Positions 1 to 8,018 of a stretch of DNA of 9,788 nt are shown one piece after another. The notes beneath the pieces are model-generated. The model was not told the origin of the DNA and searched no databases. It saw only the letters and a list, made by a program, of their open reading frames with translations. The stretch comes from Thermodesulfobacteriales bacterium (GTDB lineage: Bacteria > Desulfobacterota > Thermodesulfobacteria > Thermodesulfobacteriales > Thermodesulfatatoraceae): positions 1 through 9,788 of the forward strand of contig JALSPN010000170.1 of assembly GCA_026985945.1 (NCBI GenBank), in the 5' to 3' direction. The translations under genes were made by a program, and so were the position numbers. How positions within the stretch are numbered: the first letter of the stretch is position 1; each line of letters begins with the position of its first letter.

Positions 1-1088
1 TCTCTTATCTCTGGCACGGCTCTGAAGGCTGTATTTTCCCTGAGAGTCTCCCAGTAGCTATCGTAAGCTAAGAGGCCGGGATAATCTTCAGGAACCTCTT
101 TGTCTAAGAGCCTGGCACAGGCCCGAGAAAGGGTTTTGAGAACCTCGCGTTTTTCAATGGCCCATATTTGCTCAAATACATCTATGTAATCTGGGTGGAC
201 CGGAAAAAGCCTTATAAATTCATCCAGGCGCTCATTCATTCCCTCATAAAATTTGGTGAACCTGGAAAGATATTCCCGAATCCAGGCCTGCTGGTCAGGC
301 GTTTTTTTAAGGAGCCTTTCGGCTACTACGAATTTGACATCTTTTCGGGCAATAATGACCTGCTCAAAACGATCTTTTACGCGCCTTAGAGAATCCGATA
401 CAAACTTAAATCGTTCGCTGTCAAAGATGGCTTCCTGAAGCCCAGCCATAAAACGAAATCGCAGTTCTTTGGAGACTTCGCCAATCTCTCGCAAAAAGTT
501 GAGACCAAGGATAAGGGTCTGTTCTTTGCAGGCTCGTAGATAATCCAGGAGTTCATCTACGACCAATAAAAGTCCGTGGTCGGGCCAGCGCTGATGAAAA
601 GCGGCCATCATCTCCTCAAAGACGCGTTTATAACTAGAGACCTTATCTGGCGGGGGGAAGCTAAAGCTGACTTCGATCCTGGCCAGTCCTTCTTCTAAAG
701 TCTGGGTAAGGATGTCTCTTAGGGACATTTCTGTCGCGCCGATTTCGGTGCGAATCACCTTAAATTTTCCGGCGATTTGTTTTGCTTCTTCGGCCACCTT
801 TTGGTGGTTAAGGAGAGGTAAAAGCTCGGCATCCTCGGCTATGCTTGAAATAACCGCCATAAGATGGGATTTTCCTGTGCCATAGTTTCCGATGATCATT
901 ATGCCTTTGTTGTCCGCCGGGCGCTCGAACTGTAGGTTTGGAAAGACAATGCTGGTGAGGCGTTCGGCCATTTCTTCAGAAATGACGTAGGTCTTTACCA
1001 GCTTTCGGGCGGCTTCTTTTTGATCTGCTTCGCGCAGCTGGATAACGGTTTCTACGGGATCAAACTGGATAAGATCACGGTATTTCAT
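1..1088 (-). CDS. brxC: BrxC-type large P-loop ATPase of a BREX-3 operon, 5' part only
   Basis: The frame is open from an ATG at 1088 to the left edge, giving 362 residues with no stop, so the C-terminal part is outside the window. The start has a good ribosome binding site (GGAGAGGTG about 6 bases upstream). The protein begins [20 protein letters not shown], the opening I associate with the DUF6079/BrxC-like proteins found next to BrxF. A Walker A motif, GNYGTGKS, sits at about residues 67-74 and a Walker [13 protein letters not shown], at about 173-183. Full-length relatives are very large (over 1000 residues), so most of the gene is missing. In BREX systems BrxC is an ATPase that works with the methyltransferase PglX and the phosphatase-fold protein PglZ to block phage DNA replication. 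It lies 57 bases after brxF on the same strand, so co-transcription is likely. The family call rests on the motifs, the start sequence and the neighbour; a different DUF6079 ATPase is the main alternative. Confidence 0.72.
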   Translation of the reverse strand, partial: MKYRDLIQFDPVETVIQLREADQKEAARKLVKTYVISEEMAERLTSIVFPNLQFERPADNKGIMIIGNYGTGKSHLMAVISSIAEDAELLPLLNHQKVAEEAKQIAGKFKVIRTEIGATEMSLRDILTQTLEEGLARIEVSFSFPPPDKVSSYKRVFEEMMAAFHQRWPDHGLLLVVDELLDYLRACKEQTLILGLNFLREIGEVSKELRFRFMAGLQEAIFDSERFKFVSDSLRRVKDRFEQVIIARKDVKFVVAERLLKKTPDQQAWIREYLSRFTKFYEGMNERLDEFIRLFPVHPDYIDVFEQIWAIEKREVLKTLSRACARLLDKEVPEDYPGLLAYDSYWETLRENTAFRAVPEIR

Positions 1089-1145
1089 GGCTGCACCTCT
1101 CCACCAAGTGATACTATCAGAAATTCTCCTGGCTCAAGAAAATAT

Positions 1146-1580
1146 TTACGGAATTGAGGGGTGTTCTGGTTCGGCGAAGGACAAATGCCGATCTTTTATC
1201 TTGCCATTCCAGGATACTACTAAAGTTCTTTTCCTGGAAAGCCTTTGCAAAAGACGCAAAGGATCGTGTTTAAGCACGGGTTCAAAGAGAAGCTCTGTGT
1301 TGTCCAGAAGCACTGTATCTCCTTGCACCTGAGCACAGATTTCTTCAAGTATACCAGGAAGGCACAGAACCCTTTGGGGTTCGGCAATTTTTAAAAGGCG
1401 CTCGGAAAGCTCCAGATTTAGATTAATGACCGGAGTGGATATTTTTTGAGAAAGTGCTTGCAAGAGAGAAGTCTTCCCGCTTCCTGCCGGGCCTACAAGT
1501 AAAATGAGGCGATAGTAAAGCTCTTTTGCCTGAGGTAAGAGAACGAGTATTTTTTCTAAGAAGTTATTTAAAGTTAACAC
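1146..1580 (-). CDS. brxF: BREX-3 small P-loop protein BrxF
   Basis: This 144-residue protein has a Walker A motif GPAGSGKT (residues 30-37), a Walker B-like stretch TVLLDNTELLF (89-99) and a C-terminal VVSWNG segment (121-126) at the place of a sensor strand. Size, single compact P-loop domain and position directly before a BrxC-type gene match BrxF, the first gene of type 3 BREX operons (usual order brxF, brxC, pglX, brxH, pglZ, brxA). The rest of the operon would lie left of the window. The start is GTG at 1580, because a TGA closes the frame only three codons upstream (1587-1589). An ATG at 1588-1590 is out of frame and stops at once. The ribosome binding site is poor, with only AGG directly before the GTG, so this start is weakly supported. 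Its precise role in defence is not settled in the family; ATP binding is inferred from the motifs. Confidence 0.8.
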   Translation of the reverse strand: MLTLNNFLEKILVLLPQAKELYYRLILLVGPAGSGKTSLLQALSQKISTPVINLNLELSERLLKIAEPQRVLCLPGILEEICAQVQGDTVLLDNTELLFEPVLKHDPLRLLQRLSRKRTLVVSWNGKIKDRHLSFAEPEHPSIP

Positions 1581-1641
1581 CCTAGTTCATCGTAAAAATA
1601 AAATTTTGCCTCTTATTTTATTAATGGGAGCACTAAACAAC
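1581..1641 (-). promoter_or_regulatory. Presumed BREX operon promoter/leader region
   Basis: This AT-rich stretch directly precedes brxF on the minus strand. It contains TTGTTT at 1635-1640 and A/T-rich segments such as TTAATAAAAT around 1614-1623, but I cannot place a -35/-10 pair with good spacing. The call rests on position. Read-through from the coupling-protein gene upstream is the alternative. Confidence 0.3.
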
Positions 1642-1711
1642 CGACATCGTTAAAAGGATCCGTTCCTATTTTTCGGAACGAAAAATGGGAACGAATCCCG
1701 AAAGAATGTCG
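1642..1711. repeat. Long imperfect inverted repeat between the coupling-protein gene and brxF
   Basis: The inner arms 1661-1674 and 1680-1693 pair over 14 bases with a single mismatch (a possible G-U pair in RNA) around a 5-base loop, GGAAC. The symmetry continues outward: CGACAT at 1642-1647 is matched by ATGTCG at 1706-1711, with looser matching between. No U-run follows the hairpin in either direction, so it is not a convincing intrinsic terminator. It sits 61 bases upstream of the brxF start, where an operator or leader structure controlling the BREX operon would be expected. A recombination site or the remnant of a small inserted element is also possible. Confidence 0.75.
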
Positions 1712-1737
1712 ACTAAAAATGCTCCTCCCAGTAATAT

Positions 1738-3664
1738 TTACAATTTTTCTTCTATGTCGGATAAATTTTTGTCTTCAACAGCCTGTTCTTTCCTTGAAGT
1801 ATCAACTTTCTTATCGTCTATTTTTCTTAAATATGCCAGAAAAATATCTTTTCTCTTTACAAAAATCTCCTCTTCCGGCATTACGTCCTTGAACCATTTC
1901 TTCGCCACTCTGGACCTGGTGGCTGAGCCGTCCGGGAGACGGATAAAACACTCAAACTTTTCAAGTGCCGCTATTTCCGAAGGGAGCACAAGATACCTCT
2001 CTTTTATGTCTTTGGTTAAAGAAATCGAATCCCTGAAGTCCTCAGGGCTCATAGTGTGCTGGATCCGGGGCTCCAGCACCTCAACTTTCCCAAAATTTTT
2101 GGCTATGAAGTTACAGGTGAAATCGTCCTCCACCTTGAGGGCAACCAGGGCCCCAAGCGCGTTGTATAGGGAGTTGATTAACCTATCGCCGTACTCCTCC
2201 CTGAGACGGCCAAGATCCTGATTCCCGATCACTACACAGACTCCCTTCGAGCGCCCCAGGGTGAGGAGTTTGATCAGACTCGGGATCCGCTGCATAGTCC
2301 CGAGCTCGTCAAAAAAGTAGAAGATCCGCCGTTCCAGATTGTCCGGCAAAGAAAGTGTCTCCCTGGCCAGGATGTCCACCACTACCGCCAAGAAAGAACG
2401 GTATAGCGACTCCTGTTCGGGGCCATTTTCCAGGAAAAGCCAGCCCTTCTTCTCCGGATCCCGGATCCACCGGCGAAAGGAAAAAGGTCCGTCCTCAAGG
2501 TATTTGAGGCCCTGGATGTAGATCGTCATCGTGCCCATCACTGCCGCTGCCTGCTTCGGGGCCTTATCTCCTCCCAAGGCCTGAAGGGCCATGGCGGCCT
2601 CTCTCAGCCTGTCCTGCCATTCCGAAAGCAGCTCGATGAGCCCCTCCGGAGAAAGGGTAAGAATTTCAAAGAGACGCCTGTTCGTGGGATTGCCCTCGAG
2701 CCTCGCAATTAGCAGTGCGCTTCTTACCAAAAGTCTTGCCGCGTTGCTCCAGAAAGGATCCCCTCCCGCCGATCGGTCCGGTATCAAAGCCTCGGCAAAC
2801 GTCGCCACCTCGGTCTCTGTCTCAAGATCGTTGAACACCGTCCAGCCCACACTTCGAATGTCCAGAGGATTGAAAATCATGTCCTTTGAGGGATCGTAAA
2901 ATTTGCGCAGAAAATCTCCTTTGTAGCCATAGACCACCACCTTCTCATCACGCAGGTTTGCAAGCTGCTGACAAATAAGGGTGGTTTTACCAGTCCCGGG
3001 ACGTCCGAAGATGCCAACGTGCGTGGTCTCGTCCTCAAAGGGAAGACTCACGTTCTCGGCCAGTACCAGTCTGTTCTTGCGTTTCCTGTACTTTCCCGGA
3101 AGGTCTCCGGGAGAAACCAGCTTTCTGCCTCGGACAATTTCTTCTTTGTTGATCTCTGCCGCACGTCTTCTGTAAAATCTCCAGACCAGGAAAAACGCAA
3201 CCAGGGGCACCGGTGCCGTCCACACAAGAGCAAGCCCGTAGGTTTTGAGCATCAGGAGTCCGTACCAGTCGATAAAGGCCTGGTCGTTAACGGGATTGAG
3301 AAAACTCTCCGGCCAGTTATATACGTATCCGCATTTCCCAAACTTTTTGAAGTGTCCTTTTTCGTAGATAGGTTCACAATAGTAAAGTTTCACGGCACCT
3401 GTAACGAAAGATGGAAGCCAATTCTCGGTATGAGATAACACCGCTCCCTGATAGGCGAGAACCCTTATCCTCGCCCAGGCCCAGGAAGGAATCGTCCGGG
3501 GGGGCGAGTCTGTACTTCAAGAGGGTCACACCGACCGCAAGTACGATCCAGATAACCAGGCCCACCAGGGCCGTAAAGATCATCGCCTTTCCGGCCATCC
3601 GAGCCCTGGCGGAATAGTCTTCAAATCCCGCCCAGCCACCTGGCTTTTTCTTTAAACGCTCCAT
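1738..3664 (-). CDS. Type IV coupling protein (TrwB/TraD family), interrupted by one frameshift
   Basis: This is an inner-membrane hexameric ATPase of the kind that links the relaxase-DNA complex to a type IV secretion channel. The main frame (GTG at 3441 to TAA at 1738, 567 residues) carries TM2 (about 140-164 of the rebuilt protein), Walker A GRPGTGKTT (220-228), FNPLDIRSVGW (as in TrwB/TraD proteins), Walker B IFYFFDE (447-453) and the VVIGNQDLGRL motif (477-487). The N-terminus is in another frame: MERLKKKPGGWAG from ATG 3664, with a strong ribosome binding site (AGAGGAGG), TM1 at about 24-49, and a stop at 3374. Removing one G from the GGG run at 3462-3464 joins the frames into 641 residues with the usual two-TM topology and a periplasmic loop of about 90 residues holding two cysteines. 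If read unshifted, the products are a 96-residue membrane peptide and a soluble-side ATPase with one TM. It lies 58 bases after the RHH gene, on the same strand. The family is sure; whether the break is real is not. Confidence 0.88.
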
Positions 3665-3676
3665 AAGGGCCTCCTC

Positions 3677-3700
3677 TTCTTTTTGCAGAAACAACGAAAA
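3677..3700. promoter_or_regulatory. Shared leader motif, copy A (before the coupling-protein gene)
   Basis: On the plus strand this reads TTCTTTTT followed by GCAGAAACAACGAAAA. It ends 13 bases from the ATG at 3664 and abuts that gene's ribosome binding site. Copies with the same TTCTTTT...CAGA...CAACGAAA core occur before the RHH gene (4242-4266) and upstream of the relaxase (4897-4929, opposite strand). It may be an operator or a translational control element; an RHH-protein binding site is one possibility. Confidence 0.5.
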
Positions 3701-3722
3701 AGGTTGGCAAAGAATAACCTGT

Positions 3723-4223
3723 TCAATCCCGTATCTTTTCTAGTACACTGAATCCTAAAAGAGCCTTTACCTTCTCGTCTGCCTCTTCTTTGAGCTTCGG
3801 TGCAATGCTCTTCAACTCCTTCCATTTTGGGTCCGAAAGCGCTATGATGTTGAAGAACTTTCTGCCCTGAAGTAATCCCGTAAAAGCCGCATAATAGGCC
3901 GTTACTGCCATCGCTTTCTCCAGCTTTTCGAGACGCTCATCAAGCCTTTTTATCTCCTCCATCATCCACGCTTGAAGGTCCAAAAAATGCCTCAATTGCT
4001 CCCTGTTTCGTGCCTCAATTTGCTCCTTTAATTCCCTCCTGATGGCGTCCAAACGGCGCGGAAGTGATTCGTAAATTTCCTCAAACTCTGCCCGTTTTTT
4101 GACCTCTAAAAGACGCTCACGTACTACCGCCGAAACGCTCGTTCCGCGATCTTTTGCTTCTTTTCTTAGGGCCTCATAAAGCTCGTCTTCAAGATGGATT
4201 TTTCTCTGTTTCTTCTTCCCCAT
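3723..4223 (-). CDS. Ribbon-helix-helix protein with long coiled coil, possible TrwA-like transfer accessory protein
   Basis: The 166-residue protein begins MGKKKQRKIHLEDELYEALR and continues into RGTSVSAVVRERLLE, a typical ribbon-helix-helix (CopG/Arc-type) DNA-binding domain in about the first 40 residues. It is followed by a heptad-like, strongly charged helix (about 45-105), then a more hydrophobic stretch (TAYYAAFTGLL) and a charged helical tail. The ATG at 4223 is preferred over the GTG at 4229, because the ribosome binding site GGAGG (4230-4234) directly abuts the GTG but is 6 bases from the ATG. Order and family recall R388, where the RHH protein TrwA binds near oriT, stimulates nicking and represses its own operon beside trwB and trwC. 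By that analogy this protein may bind the CAACGAAA-containing repeats found before the transfer genes. The coiled coil makes it longer than TrwA (about 120 residues). A general repressor or antitoxin is the other option, although no toxin gene adjoins it. Confidence 0.75.
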   Translation of the reverse strand: MGKKKQRKIHLEDELYEALRKEAKDRGTSVSAVVRERLLEVKKRAEFEEIYESLPRRLDAIRRELKEQIEARNREQLRHFLDLQAWMMEEIKRLDERLEKLEKAMAVTAYYAAFTGLLQGRKFFNIIALSDPKWKELKSIAPKLKEEADEKVKALLGFSVLEKIRD

Positions 4224-4241
4224 AACCACCTCCGGAGAGCT

Positions 4242-4266
4242 TTCTTTTTATGCAGAACAACGAAAA
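4242..4266. promoter_or_regulatory. Shared leader motif, copy B (before the RHH gene)
   Basis: The plus strand reads TTCTTTTTA followed by TGCAGAACAACGAAAA, nearly the same as copy A with a two-base insertion and a one-base loss. It lies 7 bases upstream of the RHH gene's ribosome binding site, in the same orientation relative to its gene as copy A. Confidence 0.5.
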
Positions 4267-4271
4267 CATAG

Positions 4272-4351
4272 GGCCTAAAACGGGCCTTTTGAAAAGGCTT
4301 GTCAATAAAGGAAAAGGAAGGAAACAGGCCTAAAACGGGCCTTAAAAGGCT
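4272..4351. repeat. Near-identical direct repeat with internal hairpins, upstream of the RHH gene
   Basis: Unit 1 (4272-4299) and unit 2 (4327-4351) share GGCCTAAAACGGGCCTT exactly and both end in AAAAGGCT; unit 2 lacks three bases (TTG). Each unit can fold: GCCTTTT-G-AAAAGGC at 4284-4298 and GCCTT-AA-AAGGC at 4339-4350. A partial third copy, GGGGCCTTTTAAAGG, is at 4466-4480. The 55-base spacing and position upstream of a DNA-binding protein gene suggest iteron- or operator-like sites; the function is unknown. Confidence 0.7.
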
Positions 4352-4506
4352 GAAAAGATGCCTGATTTCATTCCCTTACATAGCAGGGCTTTCATGGCTT
4401 TTTCCCATCAGCAACGAAGTTGCACGGGTGTCAATAGCGAGTGAAGCGAGCAGCAGGAAACAAAAAGGGGCCTTTTAAAGGTCTTCCGGTTTGCTTTTTG
4501 ATCACC

Positions 4507-4884
4507 TCAAGGGGCACTTCTCTCTTCCCTCCCCAAAACTATTCGTACAAACTTCTCAAAAAGGAGCGTTGTTTCTCTCACCAGGTGCTCTTCATAAGCT
4601 TCCTCAAAAATTTCTTCGAGGTTATCTTGCTCGATCTTTCCGATCGCTTCTATCATCTCCGGGATCCCTAAAAGGTCTTTCGGATTCGTATCCACTCCCT
4701 GACGTGTGGCCTCAGAAAGCGCCTGGTCAAACGCCTTTTGCCTTGCCTTTTTCCTCACATTCCGGGCCAAAATTTTGAGTAAAAGTTCTTCTGTCTTCGG
4801 ATATGAAAATTTGAGCTTTCCGGCACGTTCATATACGGCCTTCAGTGCTGTGAAAACATCCCTTCTTTTTGCTCTTCTAGCCAT
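4507..4884 (-). CDS. Basic 125-residue protein of unknown function, divergent from the relaxase gene
   Basis: I do not recognise this protein. It starts at ATG 4884 (MARRAKRRDVFTALKAVYER) with a strong ribosome binding site, AAAGGAGGAA, five bases upstream. The open frame continues further upstream to 5310, but that stretch overlaps the relaxase gene on the other strand and is not coding-like. The N-terminus is Arg/Lys-rich and the rest is predicted helical, with an acidic middle (DNLEEIFEEAYEEHLV) and a basic tail. It has no TM segment or signal peptide. The gene lies head-to-head with the relaxase across a 165-base region holding an inverted repeat, a position often taken by small oriT-binding or relaxosome accessory proteins. 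That role is inferred from position only. Confidence 0.7.
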   Translation of the reverse strand: MARRAKRRDVFTALKAVYERAGKLKFSYPKTEELLLKILARNVRKKARQKAFDQALSEATRQGVDTNPKDLLGIPEMIEAIGKIEQDNLEEIFEEAYEEHLVRETTLLFEKFVRIVLGREERSAP

Positions 4885-4896
4885 CCCGGTTCCTCC

Positions 4897-4929
4897 TTTC
4901 GTTGTTTCTCTGTGAAAGAAAAAACGAAA
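4897..4929. promoter_or_regulatory. Inverted repeat containing leader motif copy C, in the divergent relaxase promoter region
   Basis: Arms TTTCGTTGTTTCTC (4897-4910) and AAGAAAAAACGAAA (4916-4929) pair at 12 of 14 positions around the loop TGTGA. Read on the minus strand, the left arm gives GAGAAACAACGAAA, the same core as copies A and B. It overlaps the leader of the 125-residue gene and lies about 120 bases before the relaxase ATG, so it could control both. A role as part of the transfer origin is also plausible. Confidence 0.6.
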
Positions 4930-5049
4930 CCCGGAGGTGCACCTTATGGGTGGTCTTTTAGGGCCGCTTTCTCGGAGATCTGGAATCAAAGATGAAATGG
5001 CTTTCACGCGAGCTTGAAAACGAAAAAGATTCCCAAAAAGGGGTATGTG
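4930..5049. other. Region upstream of the relaxase gene, candidate oriT/promoter area
   Basis: MobF systems usually keep oriT near the relaxase or accessory gene, so this stretch or the inverted repeat before it is a candidate. It contains the palindrome GGTGCACC at 4936-4943 and another AAAACGAAAAAG segment at 5017-5028, close to the CAACGAAA motif. I see no match to a nic site I know and no clear -35/-10 pair. Assignment is by position only. Confidence 0.3.
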
Positions 5050-8018
5050 ATGCTCTCTCTTTCCGGCGTCTCCGCTCCTCAAGGAACCTTCTACTTCGAA
5101 AAAGAAGACTATTACTTCCGGGGTGGCAAGGGGAACGTAATCGCCGGTGAGGCCTACTGGGATACCGGGAAAAAAATTGATCATGAGCGCTTCCGGGAGA
5201 TCGTTGAGGCCAGGATCAGAGAAACCGGAGGAGCGCTTAAAGGTGACGATCGCATTGCCGATAACTTTCTCCGCCCCCAAAAGTGTCTCACTCGTGGCGG
5301 CCCTGGACACTCAAAACCGTGAACTCATCATCCAAGCCCACCAGGAAGCTGTTCAGGCCGTGGTTGACTACATCGAATTCTCCGGCATGTTTCAGGCCAG
5401 AGACGAAAGAGGAAACCCCACTAGTGCCCGGGGTATGCTTGCCGTGCGCTTTGATCATTTTCACCAACCGCAATGGGGATCCGCAGCTCCATTCCCACGT
5501 GCTGATTGCCAACGTGGCTGAACGCGTCGAGGACGGAAAACTCGTCTACGCTTATCTCAGAGAGGTCTACACCAGTAAAGTGGCTCTGGGCACCATGTAC
5601 CGCATGTATCTTGCCCATTCCCTTGAGCGCATGGGCTACCAGATCGACTGGAAAAAGGACGGAACCTTCGAGCTTGCAGGCTTCACAAAAGAACAACTCC
5701 AGGCCTTCTCCACCAGACGGGTCGAAATAGAAGACTATCTCAAGGAACACGGCCTTGAAGGCGGGAAGGCCGCCGAACTTGCCGCCTACCGTACCCGGGA
5801 TCCCAAAAAAGACTTCAGCCCGGAAGAGCTGCGTAAAGACTGGGAAGACCGGGCCCGGGCCGCCGGGATCAAACTCCCTGAACGCCAGGCACATTACGAC
5901 TATCAAAAAGAAATCGCTACCGACAGCCTCGCTCAAAAAATCCTCGAAGAAGTGGTCGAAAGACAGCTCTCCACCAAGGGATATGTTCGAGAAGTTGATG
6001 TCCAGCTCGAAGGTGCCAAGGCCCTGGCCCGCGAAGGGATTCACCTCTGGGTAGGTCAGCTCCAAAATTACGCCGAAAACGCTATGGAAAGGGTTTTCAG
6101 CGATCAGGGAGGGAAACACTCCCTGGGACAGGATCGCGTGGGTCGAGACGTATGGACCGTGGAAAATAATCTTCACGCGGAATTGAGAACCCGAGTTATA
6201 GGCCTTAGAGATAACAGCTCAAGCTACGCGCTAGATCCCGAAAAGACAAAAGAGGCCCTAGAAAGTTTCGAGCAGGGTTTGGGCTACTGTCTGACCGACG
6301 AACAAAAATCGGCCATACAGGGAATCGCCACGGGCCAGGGAGATGCCGTGGTGCTTGGAAAAGCCGGAACCGGTAAGACAACTATGCTCAGGGGTCTTAA
6401 GACCGTGTATCGAGAACAGGGACGGGTCGTGCTCGGCGTTTCCGTCTCCGGGGCCGCCGCCGCCAACCTGGAAAAGGAAACCGGAATTAGTAGCTACACC
6501 GTTGATGCCCTCAATACGCTCCACCTCAAGGGGACCTTTGAATATACGCGCCTTCAAGGTGGGGCCCTGGTGGTGGACGAGGCCGGGATGCTTGATACCA
6601 AACGCACCGCCGCCATCCAGGAGTTCGCCCGGGGCCACGGGATGAAGGTGGTCTACGTGGGGGATCCGGACCAGCTAAAACCCGTAGGCACAGGAGATCC
6701 CTTCCGAAGGCTCGTCTCCGAAGCCTCTCAAAAGGGGGCTCTTCATGAACTTACGGAAATCTTCAGGCAAAAGGATCCCGAATACCGCGAGGCCGTAGGG
6801 CTGGCTTCCTTAGGGAAAACCGTCGAGGCCCTGGAAAGACTCTCTGAAAAGGGCTGGGTGAAAGAGATCAGTTCTAAAAAGGAACGCCTGGAAGCGATAA
6901 AGCAGGACTACATCAGGGCCGTGGAAAAGAAAAAAAGTGTCCTCGTGGTAACCGACAAAAACTCCGTTAAAGACCGCCTAAACCGCGAAATAAGATACGA
7001 ACTACAAAAACGAGGCCATGTGGAGAAAGAGGGCGTTGAAGTCGAAGTGCGCGGATCGGACGGAAAAATCATGGGTACCAGGGAATTCGCCGTGGGTGAC
7101 CGGGTGCTCTTCCTTAAAAACGATCGCGACCTCGGGGTGCAAAATGGTCTCGTCGGAAAAGTAGTACTCTTACATCAGGAAGAACAGTCCCTGGTTATCA
7201 GGACGGATCTTGGAATGAAAGAAGTAAACTTGAAAGAATACAACTACATCGATCATGGTTACGCTACCACCGTGTACAAGAGCCAGGGACAGACCGTGGA
7301 TCGGGTGAGTTACAACGCCGAGAATAGTCGTTCGGTCTCTGCAAATAGCTTCTACGTGGCCATAACCCGGGGAAGGGAAGAGGCCCGTGTCTATACCGAT
7401 TCCCTGGAAAACCTCAGGGAGAAGATCGCTGTCTCCCAGGAGAAGGCCGATATCCTCAGCTGGGCTGCGGAAGTCGAGGCTGGAGCACGCTCCTTGGATG
7501 ACAGGATCCAGGTAAGACAGGATCTGGATCAGGATGTCACCACTCTGAAGAAGGGTCTAACAGCCTCGGAAGGTAATTACAAGATCCTCGATCGGGTTGT
7601 AACCCTGGAAGACTACCGGAATTATTCCGCTGGCAAAGATCTCAAAGAGACAATGGTTAGGTCAATCAAAAGAGAAGTCTCAAAGGAAACTTTGCGAGAT
7701 ATAATCAAAAAACGCGAGCCAGAAAAATGGAAAGAAATCTTTAACCGGGCTATTGAGAGAGAAACCAGGGACTGGCATCCGAAAACAGCCCGGAAAGAAC
7801 TCAGGAATGAATTTAGCGAAGAGCTTTTAAAAGAGAGTCACGGTAGAGACAAAGAAACCGGCATTGTCCGGGAAAGAAACATGGACCTAAACTGGAGATC
7901 CGGAGTAGAGGATCGAGAAATAGGCCAAGATTTTTCCCGGGAGAGAGAAAATCTGGATATCAAAGTGGATGAAGAGAATCCCGCCAGGGATAGGACTGCC
8001 GGGACGGAAATTGATTGA
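5050..8018 (+). CDS. mobF: MobF relaxase-helicase (TrwC/TraI type) with two frameshifts in the relaxase domain
   Basis: This protein would nick the transfer origin, stay covalently bound to the 5' end and unwind the strand. The start at ATG 5050 gives MLSLSGVSAPQGTFYFEKED, a typical MobF N-terminus with tyrosines at 15, 21 and 22 as candidate catalytic residues. Three frames are needed: 5050 to about 5220, about 5220 to 5458, then 5462 to TGA 8018. Joined, they give about 989 residues, close to TrwC of R388 (966). Motifs in order are TFSAPKSVSL (about residue 73), the metal-binding triad FDH...DPQLHSH (histidines spaced 0, 11, 13 as in TrwC; about 135-150), helicase Walker A GKAGTGKTT (about 436), Walker B VVDEAGML (about 507), GDPDQLKP (about 537), ATTVYKSQGQT (about 740) and FYVAITRGREEARVY (about 767). 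A charged helical tail of roughly 190 residues follows. The helicase part (frame 5462-8018) is intact. As sequenced, no single product has the whole relaxase domain, so the gene is either inactive or carries sequence errors. A GTG at 5283 could start a product holding the helicase domain. Confidence 0.9.

Larger units (their letters stand above)
4224..4506. other. Intergenic region between the RHH gene and the 125-residue gene
   Basis: There is no credible gene here. The region holds the leader motif, the direct repeat pair, a small hairpin GCAAC-GAA-GTTGC at about 4409-4421 and a GCGAG...GAAGCGAG stretch at 4437-4450 similar in style to the GC-rich hairpins at 8220-8447. Near 4465-4480 there is a short CCTTTAAAAGG palindrome followed by a T-run when read on the minus strand, a weak candidate terminator for the 4507-4884 gene. 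Confidence 0.5.

Noticed and set aside
168..389. Small plus-strand open frames at the left end
   Set aside because: They are antisense to the brxC frame, which has Walker motifs and stays open throughout.
1661..1693. Hairpin as an intrinsic terminator of the coupling-protein gene
   Set aside because: The stem contains A/T-rich arms but no U-run follows on the minus strand, only GATCCTTTTAACG.
1685..2221. 178-residue open frame on the plus strand
   Set aside because: It is Ser-rich and antisense to the coupling-protein ATPase, with no independent coding signal.
4885..5310. Upstream extension of the 125-residue gene to a 267-residue frame on the minus strand
   Set aside because: It overlaps the relaxase N-terminus and the divergent promoter region, and ATG 4884 has a strong ribosome binding site.
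5421..6176. 251-residue open frame on the minus strand inside the relaxase gene
   Set aside because: It lies opposite a clearly conserved MobF coding frame; its sequence shows no recognisable domain and looks like an antisense shadow.
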